A stretch of DNA of 64,000 bases from Anthoceros angustus. Taxonomy: Eukaryota > Streptophyta > Anthocerotopsida > Anthocerotales > Anthocerotaceae. The stretch covers positions 868,001 to 932,000 of the forward strand of contig MU008162.1 in the NCBI GenBank assembly GCA_010909165.1, given 5' to 3'. Within the stretch, counting starts at the first letter, position 1; each line of letters starts with the position of its first letter. A program made the translations under genes and the position numbers. The notes under the pieces are model-generated. The model did not search any database, was not told the origin of the DNA, and saw only the letters and a program-made list of their open reading frames with translations. Positions 33,396 through 44,200 of the stretch are shown one piece after another.

Positions 33396-34374
33396 CACAT
33401 TGTTTCGACTTGGAAAGGTCGAGTTTGCTTCAAACACCCTTCATAACTCTTTTTGTGGCTTTTCGATTTTTCTTCTTCTTCCCCCTTCTCTCTTCCCTGT
33501 CCAAATGCTTTTCCCTTTGATGCAACGAGAATCTTCTCAGTGTGCACTCTTCCGACGCCACTAGAACGAGTTCTACTCTGCTTCTCTTGAAATAGGGCTC
33601 CAATGACCTCATTGAAGGTCAGAGTTGGTATTTTCCTAGATTTAATTGCATAAACAGATGCTCGCAAGGAAGAGTTCTAACTGGAAACAAATTGCTGATA
33701 GAAAGGTGGAAGACTATAGAGGAGCTAAGTAACAACATCAACGTCTTCCAGCTTGCTTCCCAACATGGCCAGCCTTGCCTTCAGATAGCGAAACTCGTTG
33801 ATTTGAGCTCCAATGCTGTCGACACCCTTCCTTCATTCTTACCCCATAGTATTCGTTTCTAGTTAGTGTAAGGATGTTCTGAACTTGATGAGTTCCTTTC
33901 ATCTGTGTCCAATGTGGCACGAGGTAAGCACTTGCATTAGAAAATTACTTTCAAACATAGTTCTAGGGGATACCTTGTAAAGAGTTCCCATGGGAACAAT
34001 ACATGATATACCTTGTATTGCTTGTGGTGCGCATGGAAAGCGTTCTAAAATTCTTCTTCTTCTTCTAAGTAACCATAAATTAAAAAACTACTTTCAAACA
34101 TAGTTCTCCAAGTCATTGCTTCGAAAAGGGGATACCTTTTATAGGGTTCCGATTGCCCTAGGTCTCCTCTCAAGAGTATGAAATTGAGAATATGCTCCAG
34201 GTTGGGAACAATACCTGTCGCACCTTGTATGTTGCCACAAAAGCTCCATCTCCTTCGCCAGTAGTTTCGCTCGACTCCTTTAAGGCTTGACCTCGTTTTT
34301 GCTTGAGGCGCCGGAACCTCGCTTGTGAGGTTTCTGGCCGGTTGTTGTATCGGGCTCTGCCCTCCTTCAGCCAT
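33335..34374 (-). mobile_element. decayed Ty1/Copia gag fragment
   Basis: Minus-strand ORF pieces in order: an N-terminal piece at 34045-34374 (contains MTWRTMFESSF), a middle piece at 33738-33920 (LTRNEYYGVRMKEG) and a C-terminal piece at 33335-33667. The last has LTFNEVIGALFQEKQSR, a Lys/Ser/Glu-rich stretch and a degraded zinc knuckle (MWRVCKKAEL). This is the usual layout of plant Copia Gag. Frames are broken between the pieces, and no protease, integrase or LTR was found next to it. Confidence 0.5.
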
Positions 34375-34589
34375 CAGGCTTTGTTCCTGGTCTTTTTATC
34401 TTAATTAACTGAACCTTTATCACGTAGAAAAACAATTTGGCTCGACCCTACAATGTGGTTGGACAATAGCGAGATACGGAGAGCTCCCAGTCTAGTGACT
34501 TCCGGTGAGGTCCTGTGGCTAAGCAGCATATTCATGCGGGTTTGGGTTGATGAGCAACTCGTTTATTGGGGTGAAAGCACTGTGATTGT

Positions 34590-35230
34590 GACCAAGTTAT
34601 GTCAGCAGGGGAAGTTGACTCAGGCAGTCTGACTCCTGGAATCTCTGGGGCAGACACTATCCTGTTTGTGAGTCTCTATTTTATATTATTGTAACTAAAC
34701 TGTGTGCAGCTAAGAAGGATCTGGTTATGGGCAACGAGTTCACGATCTCACTGCCAAACATGGGTACGAGCTGGATGCATGCTTGGGGAACCATATCCTG
34801 AAAAAGAGGTTATGAAAGAACCAACCCCGTTGATCAGGGCTACGGCTCAAGTTTCTGAAAGCCAACCCACCACCAGAGATGAAAAACCAACCCACCAGTA
34901 GAGATGCTTGCAGCTCGCTCGGCAGGGCTGTTCAGCTCACAGGGAATGGCACGGCATATATCTACATCTGTAGTCCGCGAAAAGAAGTGTGGCACGTTAT
35001 GTCAGCAGGGGAAGCTTCCTGATGCAGTTGGAGCCCTGGAGTCTCTTGGGCAGACGGACTAAAACTGTGTAGCTAAGAAGGATCTGGTAATGGGAAACGA
35101 GTTCACGATCTCGCTGTCAACATGGGTCCGAGACGGATGCATACTTAGGGAAACATATCCTGCGCATGTATGCATGTGGAGGTAAGCTACAGGAGGCCAT
35201 GGATGTGGTCACCAGGGTAGGGGAACCACA
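34590..35230 (+). pseudogene. decayed PPR gene fragments, plus strand (two related pieces)
   Basis: The piece at ~34590-34800 has LCQQGKLTQAV and AAKKDLVMGNEFTIS. The second, at ~35000-35230, has LCQQGKLPDAVGALESLGQT and AKKDLVMGNEFTIS, so the two are ~400-bp-apart duplicates. The pattern is that of PLS-class pentatricopeptide proteins just before the first repeats (CQQGKL-EA-LE, then K-L--G). Stops and frameshifts interrupt both. Confidence 0.6.
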
Positions 35231-35285
35231 TGCCTTCAGATGTGGTTTTGCGTACACTTGGCGTACATGTTTATCAAACCGTGGC

Positions 35286-37061
35286 CTAGAGCCACAGTTC
35301 TTCTTCTAGAGCCAAATTAGCATGAGCCCCTTGTTCTTCACTTTGTACAGGAAGCTTCCTTCCCGCATGCAAAGCTGAGCTGCCACACCTACCTGCACTG
35401 GCCTGAAGCAGGCACACAAAATGTAACAGAATCAGGTTAAGCAATCCCTTGTTGTTGCACACCACTGTAACCACCGACGGCTTCCTGGCCCACGGCCTGA
35501 TGGGAATATCTGCTGCATGACTGTTCCATATCACCACATGTATCCGCAAAAGTCCAGGGCTGCAAACTCGTTGCATACATGTTTACCAAACTGTTGGCTA
35601 CAAACTCATTCACCAGAGCGCTTGCTCTCGAATCTGTGCAGGAAGCGTGCAGCAGAAGCTGCTTGGACTTCTTGAAAGCCAGGGCACCCACTTGCACATG
35701 TCTGCCAAACAAACGTCAGACGATCAGATGCATGATGCCTTCTTGTTGTATAGCACTACAACGACCAAGGGCTTATTGACCATGCTCTGCTGGAAATTGT
35801 ACTGCCATCATGGAATTCCATGTCGCCAAACTTTCTGAACAAGTTCATCAGACAATCTGTGTCCATCCTCAAAGGCTGCCACACATTGTCTACACAGCTG
35901 TAGGGTACAAACCCATCCACTACAGTCCTTGCTCTGTAACCCCTACACATCATGTTGCAGTCCAATATGAACAAGAGTGTTTTGTGTATCAAAATATTCC
36001 TAAACAGCCAGGTAGCGCTTGTGTAACCACCCAATCCTGTCCAATCGTCAGTAACAATAAAAGGAAACATGGTTACAAGTTGCGGAACAAGTGTTTCTGG
36101 ACCGAAGTTCATAATCAGTGACTATCCCCGGAATGCAGTAGCGGGCAAGGGCATCGAACACCCGGCAAGAGGATGGTTTATCTCCAGCCGGATGTAGACA
36201 AAACAGTGAGGCTTGCATTCCTTCAATTGCCTGCACAAGGTACAACAGAATTTGATAATAAAACCGACAACCGACACTGTTGCCCGCATGCAGGAAGCCA
36301 ACACCCTCCACGATTTCCATGCCCTCCCAGCAGGTCCCCACGATCTTCAATCTGTACATGAAGCTGCCTTCCCGCATGCAAAGCTGAGCTGCCACACCGC
36401 ACAGGCCTGAAGCAGGGAGACAGAAGTAACAAAATTAGGTCACCAATCCCTTCTTGTTTGCTCAGCACTGTAACCACAGACTGCAGGGAATATCCTGGTG
36501 CTATGGCATTCCATATCACCAGATCTATTTGCACGAGTCCGTCGAACAAGCTGTGTGCACATCCAGCGCTATCACACGTTGCATACATGTTTACCAAACT
36601 GTTGTCTACAAACTCATCCTCCGGAGCCCTTGCTCTCTAGTTTGTGCATGAATCAGAAGCAGAAGCGGCTTACGCTTCCTGAAAGCTAGGGCACCCACAC
36701 TTGCACATACCTGCAGGAGGCAAACAAAAGTCAGAGAGTCAGGTGCATGATGCGTCTTGTTGCATAGCACTGCAAAGACCAAGGGCTTCCTGACCCATCC
36801 TCTGCAGGAGATACCCTGCCATCGTGGAATTCTATGTCGCCAAGTCTTTCTGCACAAGGTCATCAAACAACCTCTGCGCATGCTCAAGGCTGCCACATTT
36901 GCATAAATGTTTGTCAAATTGTAGGCTGCAAACTCATCCTCCCGAAGCCCTTGTTTTCTAACTCTGCACATCATTTTGAAGTATAATGTGAAGAACAGTG
37001 TTTTGTGTGCCAAAGTACCGAGTACCCTAAACAGCGAGGTAACGCTTATGTACATACCCAA
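35286..37061 (-). pseudogene. decayed PPR gene(s), minus strand
   Basis: Blocks of PLS-type PPR sequence occur in different frames: NEFVANSLVNMYAT (~35590), DSLTFVCLLQVCASVGALAF (~36730), EDEFAAYNLTNIYANVAAL (~36930), MVNMYATCDSAGCAHSLFDG (~36590), and HVVIWNSHAADIP and LVIWNAIAPGY. These correspond to the consensus segments for P, L and S motifs. Every block ends in a stop or frameshift, and order and spacing are disrupted, so several partial copies have been rearranged. PPR proteins bind organelle RNA, often for C-to-U editing; none here could work. Confidence 0.75.
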
Positions 37062-37541
37062 TCCTGTCCAGCCTCCACCACTGCAAAAAACCCGTCAGGA
37101 ACATCAGAAAGAAATACTTACAAGTACCGGGACAAGTGTTCATATCATGTGCTGAGCACAATTCCGTGTGTTACAGGGACAACCTCATTTGGGAATGGAC
37201 TGCTGATTCTTCCCCCTTACTCCCACATGCAAGCAACATTTAGCCTATGCCTGCTGACTGGCTATACTTCTTCAGTCTCATGGTAGACCCTTACAACTGC
37301 AACAGCTAGCTGCGAATCGATGCCAACGGTATCCATCCCTTACAACAATCTCGCTTCTTTTCAACCCTTCACATGAGGTGGGTGCGGACTGTGGCGACCA
37401 CTGCACATGCGCAGATTCTTCGTTGCCACCAGAGGTGTGCCACTCGGGGTGTTCGAGAGACCAAAGGGCAGAGCTAGCTTCTCATAATCAGCATGCCCGC
37501 AAAGCACATGTTCCTTTTCTTCAGACGTGCATTTAGGCTCT

Positions 37542-37796
37542 CTACGTTGAGACTGCAGGTTTATTCTCAGCTCCTGCTACCATTCTGTGTGTTTCAATAC
37601 TAGTCATCGACATTCGTCCAACAACCTGCGTGTGCACGGGCATTGGCCATGAGCACATATGCGGATGCACCGGTCCCTGAGCCTCCAGTCTGATGAGACT
37701 TTCAAAACAGCACGTCCCCCTCACTGTATCACCATGACTTTTGCAGGCATTCAGCGGAGACGTTCTGTGCCTCATCCAAATGGCCTGAACGCCCAA
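37542..37796 (-). pseudogene. PPR E-domain relic
   Basis: Contains ACKSHGDTVRG then CCFESLIRLEAQGPVHPHM, matching the start of the E motif that follows the last PPR of editing factors (consensus SACK-HGDV-RG, then F-L--LDP-D-A-Y--M). It is degraded after that point. A near-copy lies at about 39010-39150. Confidence 0.6.
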
Positions 37797-38079
37797 AACA
37801 ATAAATTATAGAACTGTGATGTCCCACAGTAGGTGTGATGCCATACTGTTCAAGCATGGAATCAAAGTGCTTGCGCGTCCGTCATGGTCGTCGGAGGAAG
37901 GATCGGGGGTGCGATGGCGTAGGTGCGTCAATCTCCTCCCTGGTCGGGCGCTGCTCTTGGCAGCGTTGGCAGGCAGCATGGGTTGCCGGTGTCGTTCCCG
38001 GGCCCCTGGCTCCTCGAGGTGGTCACTACGCCGCAGATCCCTACCCAGCCACCAGCAGGAGAAGTACGGTGAGTAGTGG

Positions 38080-38260
38080 GCAGCGACTTGATGACTCCCT
38101 GGCGTTGGAGGGAAGGTCGATGAAGCAGGACATCAAGCTGACCCGTTTGTAGCTAGCAGTTTGGTGAACATGTATGCAAAGTGTGACAGCTTGGAAGATG
38201 ATCACAGACAGTTTTTTAATGAACTGGATGAGAAGTCATAAAGATCACAAGTCTTCTGGT
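38080..38260 (+). pseudogene. PPR fragment, plus strand
   Basis: LALEGRSMKQDIKLTRL is followed, after a stop and frame change, by LVNMYAKCDSLEDDHRQFFN, a classic P/L motif junction (LVNMYAKCGSLEDAR). It sits between minus-strand PPR relics, which implies an inversion or separate insertions. Confidence 0.7.
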
Positions 38261-38459
38261 TTCTCCACGCTTATTCCCGCAGTGAGATCTGGATCGCGTT
38301 TCCTGCTTGCTAATTTTCATCGGTTACCTTCCACTCCCTTGCCCTTGATCCGTCGAAATTAAAATGGTAGGCTATGTCCTTGAGCGATATGTCATTCGTA
38401 AGTCCGTCGAACAAGCTGGGTGGATCTCCAGGGCTTATGAAAAGTTGCGAATATGCTTA

Positions 38460-39150
38460 TCAAACTGTTGGCCACAAACTCATCCACCTGAGCCTTGTTC
38501 CCAAATCTGTGCACGAAGGATAAACCAAGAGCTGCTTACGCTTCTTGAAAGGCGGGGCACCCGCACTCAAACATGCAGGAGGCACATAAAAGTCAGTTGA
38601 ACCAGGTGCATGCTGCCTTCTTGTTGCATAGCACCGCAAAGACCAAGGGCTCCCTGACCCATGCTCTGCTGGACATATCCTGCCATCCTGGAATACCATG
38701 TCGCAAGTCTTTCTGCGCACGTTCAGCAAACAACCTGTCTGCATCCTCAAGGCCACGATTTGCATATATGTTCATCAAACTGTAGGCTACAAACATTCTC
38801 CTGAAGCCTCTGTTCTCTAGATATCATGTCGAAGTCCAATCTGGCGAAGCGAAGGTGCAAGTGTCAAAATATCAAATACCCTAAACACCGAGCTATCGCT
38901 TGTCTAGACACCAACCCTGTCAAGCCCCAACCAACGCAAAATACCCGTCAGGAACATTTCTTCACCTCAATGGCCGCCACTGCAGGTCTCCAGTCAGGTC
39001 CTGCTACCATTCGGTTTCAATACTAGTCTCTCGAAATCCGTCCATCTACCTGCATCTGCATAGGCATTGGCCATGAGCACATGTGGCGCGGATGCACTGG
39101 TTCCTGAGGTTCCAGTTCCTGAGGTTCCACATCGCCCTCAGACTCTACAT
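38460..39150 (-). pseudogene. decayed PPR gene fragments, minus strand
   Basis: AYSLMNIYANRGLEDADRLFAE near 38770 and WVREPLVFAVLCNKKAA near 38640 repeat the same decayed motifs as at 36.7-36.9 kb. The sequence at 39010-39150 repeats the E-domain relic of 37.6 kb. The stretch is therefore a second copy of the same pseudogene family. Confidence 0.65.
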
Positions 39151-39673
39151 CCTTGTACGGGAAGACACCCTCATTCACTATTCCCTTACCACTGCACTGC
39201 CTTCTACTGAAGGGCCAGTAAACGTAACTTCATCCCTAGCCCTCAAAACAATGCCGCGTGCTGTGACCTTCATCACAACTACCGCATCCAGCCATCAGGG
39301 CAATTCCGTGTAACCGAATCCTTTGTGACCTTGGTCAACAACCATGCGTGCCAGGCAGTTGCCCACCAGTATGTTATGTAGCTGTACAGCCACATGACAT
39401 AGTCCCACAGTGACCAGCCGGCAGCAAACGTGTGCCATCGTGACTCTGTTTGGGCATGCCCACATTTGGATGACGGATTTAGGTCTCGCACATCGGAAAC
39501 CGGGACGCGATTCCCGATTCCTTGTCAGGGCCGAGCCGAGTCCACACGCTTCCGACACAGAAAGCGCGGGGGAGCCGGGCACACGCTTCCAACACCGAAA
39601 GGGCCCAAAAGGTGTGGAGCCTGGTAGCTTGCAAGCAAGGTAGTTTGCAAGCAAGGTACACCAACATTGACCG

Positions 39674-40522
39674 ATGCCGGACCCAGTCACGATCGCCCAG
39701 CTGGTGCTCGGGGGAGCCCGGTTCGCATGGAGCGTGGGGAGGGCAGTACACGGCAGCGTAAACCGATCACGCGATCGGAGCCGGCAACGAGAGCAGATCA
39801 CGCGATCGTACAGGAGCGCGGAGCTGTACGCCCCGCCGCCTCGCCCACGCAGGACCTTGCACCATGGCCCCTGCATCAGCGTGTACCGCCCGCAACGCGC
39901 TAACGACACATTCGAGGACGAGGGGACGGGCATCCAGATGGGCACCGGGTTCAATCCCCGCAGAGTCATGCCACCCGAGGTCCACTGGCGGGATCCCTTT
40001 GCTCGAGGCGGAATCGGCACCGTCATGGCTGTGGACTGGACCAGCGGGACGGCCTGGGCGTTCGTGGAGATTGAGGACACCTACCACCTCTGGTACACAG
40101 TGCAGGACATCGACACGGGTTTCTTCCTCCGATCCAACCGGTATGCCGTCGCCACATTCACGCTCGAGGACGGGTGCCCGGTCTGGGGCGACGTTCCCCT
40201 CGAGCTCATGGACGGCTTCCCGTACCCCGGCAGCCCGGGATCCACCAACGAGTGGAGGCGCTTGGGATTTTCTTCCCAGCTCTCGCAGGGCGACCGCGTT
40301 TTTGTGGGCATGACGCGGGCGCTGTTGATGGGCATCTTGGTGGGGAGGTTCCAGGATCCCACCACGATCAACGTCGACACCATACTAGACGACCAGGGGA
40401 ACACTTTCATCCACATCGATTCTGGCGTGCCGTCGCCCAGGCGCAGGAGGGGGCCAGCGCATATCACTGTCTTCAGGGCGAACACTCGGCATTGGGCGGA
40501 GGAGTTCGTCTGGGTCGGCTAG
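39674..40522 (+). CDS. intronless orphan ORF, 282 aa, unknown function
   Basis: A single uninterrupted frame from MPDPVTIAQLVLGGARFAWS to a TAG. The first ~30 residues could form an amphipathic helix. An Arg/Gln/Ser-rich stretch follows, then (residue ~60 on) a globular-looking part rich in Gly, Trp, Phe, Thr and Asp, with only two Cys (segments AVDWTSGTAWAFVEIED, LWYTVQDIDTGFF, DQGNTFIHIDSG). No signal peptide, TM helix or catalytic motif is evident, and I do not recognise a family. Codons are strongly GC3-biased, unlike CFAP45 and the transposon relics around it. It lies inside a pseudogene/transposon stretch yet has no lesion. The opposite-strand ORF of 261 codons is a GC shadow: its composition is Arg/Cys/Ser-biased. 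Confidence 0.6.
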   Translation: MPDPVTIAQLVLGGARFAWSVGRAVHGSVNRSRDRSRQREQITRSYRSAELYAPPPRPRRTLHHGPCISVYRPQRANDTFEDEGTGIQMGTGFNPRRVMPPEVHWRDPFARGGIGTVMAVDWTSGTAWAFVEIEDTYHLWYTVQDIDTGFFLRSNRYAVATFTLEDGCPVWGDVPLELMDGFPYPGSPGSTNEWRRLGFSSQLSQGDRVFVGMTRALLMGILVGRFQDPTTINVDTILDDQGNTFIHIDSGVPSPRRRRGPAHITVFRANTRHWAEEFVWVG

Positions 40523-41269
40523 ATGATGATGAGTTTTTGCTGCGAATCTCGAGACTCGGGAAATTCTGGTGCAAATCTCCGACCACATACGATTCGAATG
40601 AGGAAAAGTTTGACAACATGTTGCATTTCACAGATCCCGCGAATGAAATGTGAGAGTCAGGTTGCGATCCTGAGATGTGTGGCTTCAGAGCCCAGAATGC
40701 TTCCGCTCCGCCACTCTGATACCTTCGATTGTAGCTATCTTGCTATATATATTCTTCTTGTTTTTGTTGGGTGTCACATAAGCCTTCATTTCCCGATTGC
40801 ACGAGGGGGTACACCGTACAACTCCTTCCTGAAGAAGCTGTAAGGGCTGACACGCGTTCAAGTAGGTAGTGTAACCCAGCGTGTGCGAAATCAGGCTCTT
40901 CAGATTGGGCTCTTGTTAACATTATTCATAAGTGCAGTGGACGATTTTAGGTCTGTTATGTAGGAACCACAGCTCTCCTTTTCATCGAGAGCGTTCTTGG
41001 TCTTACTGGGTTTATCTCATCGCTTTCTGTTCAACGTACATAACCGCTGTGTACAATTAAGACATACCTCTACCTACGGGTACAGGCCTAGTTTTTAGCG
41101 TACCTAATGATAAACCAATATACCTACTGGTGCTACCAAGGCCCATCTTGATGATATACGAACTGCTCTGCCGACACTGCCAGTGCTCCTCGCTTCCACG
41201 TGGGGGCCAGTCAATTTCCCCCTTCGCTGCGTCTCCCTGGCAAACATATCATGTTGAGGCTCGGCAAGC
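40523..41269. other. intergenic region
   Basis: Between the orphan ORF and the 3' end of the filamin-repeat gene. It probably contains their 3' UTRs. No ORF with a recognisable domain is seen. Confidence 0.5.
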
Positions 41270-44200
41270 TTATTTGGAGGGCAGTTCCTTCTCCAGCATC
41301 CGCCGAAGCAATAAATTTAAGTCCTGAATGACAGCGGACACATTGCGGGGCTGTCCCTCAGGCCGTTGCGTGCTCCCCGAACGAACTTGTTGTGAAGGGA
41401 GAATTCCTACACCTTCCTGCTGGCTCTCTTTAATCACGTCCTTCTCAAGGGTTGGGACTGATGTTCCAAGACCCAGAGCATCACCTGCTGGGGTCTCAAG
41501 GGTTGGGACTGGTGTTCCAACACCCAGTGCATCACCTGCTGGGGTAGAATTGCCCGCGGGAGCACTTGTGGCAAACGCCTCTGCCAACGGCTCATGAGAC
41601 ATGGAATCGGCAACAGCTGTACACCAGAACTTGTCTAGTGCCTGCAAGAAAGCAATGAGAAAAGTAAGCGCCAAGTTTTCACAAGCCAGCATTCACAATT
41701 TCCAAACCAGCATCTCTGTCTTGCCAGTCTAATTAGAGAAGGTATTCATTGCATGGTTCAAGCCCACCCGTTCGGAGGCTTCTAATGGGTCTTCGTCACC
41801 AGTAAATGTACCAAACTCGTATTTCAGAGGCGGTTCTTTATCTGCAGGAAGTATCCATGAAGCTTGGTAGTTCTGTGGAAAGGCAAGATATCAGAGGAGA
41901 CCAACTGCGACGACCATCACAAAGGGCCGCACCGAACCGAGCGCTCACTTGTGAGTCCGTAGGCTCCCATGCAGTAGTACTGTCGATGCCTAGAAGTTCC
42001 TCGAACCGTCGACTTATGAAAACTTCCATTGCACCCCACCACTTGATGTGCCGACGACAGAAAAACAGAATGATGGCTATGGTTGTAAGAAACGCAATCA
42101 ATCCAATACCGGTACCAAGAGCTAAACGTAATACATCTGCCAAGTATTGAGAACGATTTAGCAACAGTTATCGTAGATTTCACGGCCATAGTTCGCTGCA
42201 GGAACAACTTCTCAACTTAAGGAGCAGTGCCTATACCTCGAATGGTTGGCACTTTCCCTTTTAGCAACTCCACCATTGCATTTGAGTGAAGAGGAACAGA
42301 AGCAGCAGTTGTGCAGTCACCATAACATCCAAAACTACCCAGGTCATTAACATCCATTGTCAAATTCCCTCTCACGTTCCCGGCCTACACCAAGGACTTT
42401 ATACTGTTAGGCAGAGACGACACTTTCCACACAATTCTTTAAAAGAAACTATGGAGTTAACTGGTGCAGGTGTTTACCCCCGGGTACCACAGAAGGGAGC
42501 TGAGAGCGATATTTGCTTCATCAATTGAAGCTGTGAAGCAGATGCCTTGACCACTGACATCCATGGTATGTCCATCCCAAGCCCTAGAAACTGGAGTCCA
42601 CCTTCCTTTGTTGCAAACGGAGGCATCAATGTATGCCGTGCTAACTAGTGTCATTAAGAGTTGCCCATTATCAATACTCAAACACGTGTGCAGCCGAAGC
42701 ACCTGGGTATCAGCTGCTAAAACACTGACAGTGTCAGAGTTGCGAATTAAGTGCATTACAATACGCACCTTCGAAGTCATAATTATATGATGCAAAAGCT
42801 CAGGATGCGACCAAGGCTAGACTTCAATCAAACATGCTGTCTACAGGGTTGCATTACTTCGATCACACGTTAGTCCCAAGGTGCCTACCATGAGAATCAA
42901 ACTGATCAGGATCTCCAACTGAGATTCCCTTGACGTCTCCAAACCACCAAGTAGTTTGGATAGTTGCCTCAGCCAAAATGTAGGGTGGATCGTTGACTGC
43001 TGTAATATATAGCTTAATTGAGCGAGTGTCACCAACTTCAGCTGCTCCCCCTGCCCCAGGATTGAACACCTGAAATGTGATATTATCCTCGCCATTATAG
43101 TAATTAGACCTGCCAAAACACAATGCTAGCATAAGATGAGAAAAGATACAAACCCTCACACATGAATCACATAACGGATAAAGATACCCTGCATATTGAA
43201 TGGCTTGCAGAGCAGCATTCAAAACCGGGATACTCCCAGAAAACTGTAATGACTTGGGGGATTGCTGTTCAGTTGATGCTCCTCCAACTGTGAAACCCTG
43301 ATCCATTTCAGATAGAAGTACTACTGACTGCCACAGGTTTCTCAACATGGGAGCAAAGTACAGCACTCCGTGCAGAGCAGTCAACTTCACAGCCAATGTT
43401 GTGCTGGGAGTGTTGAAGCCCACCTCCATACACGGTATGCCCCTGTTGGTCAGATGTGTAACCATGTGAGCCGACCCTTGAGATGTGCACAGGTCCAACT
43501 TCGAGGAGATCCACTGAAATGTGCCTTACCCCTGCAATGGTATCGGCCGACCTTCCAGTGCATACAGGGCAACAGGTGTTGACAGGACATATGGAAAGCT
43601 CAGGACTATGTCTGCAGTGATAGTATTGTAGCTTGCTGTGCACTGAACTGGCTGTGACTGAGGCCCACCCAAGTAGTCTACAATATTTCAAAACAGACTT
43701 AGATTGGACTACTCCACTGTATACAAGAACTGTGTCCATGATCAAGCCTGTCACATACCTGAGGTCACATTAACGAGAAAAGGACTCAACGCGATGTGCA
43801 CATTGTTCGCCTTGACCGAAAGTTGGTATTGGCCAACTTCAAGAATTGTGTAATTGGCTATGTATAAACCGCTGGATAATTGTAAAAACTGATTTGCCTG
43901 CTGTGCATTGTTTTGAAGAATGAACGAGAATGCCACAGAATTGCCTTGCTCGTCAATTTGACTTGGAGGATTGTTGCCAAATGCATCCTTGACTTGCACC
44001 CATATGTACTGAACTGTATCTCTCAAAGCTAGCCCCAGCCCCGATCCAAAACCAATACACGAAGGGACATGAACAGGTCCTGCAGTGAGCGCAAGAAGAA
44101 CCATGTGCACCATTACGAGCCAACTTCATGCCGAAATACAAGGAAGTTTTGCCAACTATATTCTTGAACGTAAGTTACAAAATAGACCTCAGGTCCTCAA

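Noticed and set aside
39295-40080. Minus-strand ORF of 261 codons opposite the orphan gene
   Set aside because: Composition is Arg/Cys/Ser-biased and typical of the antisense of a GC3-rich gene. The plus-strand frame is longer and more protein-like.
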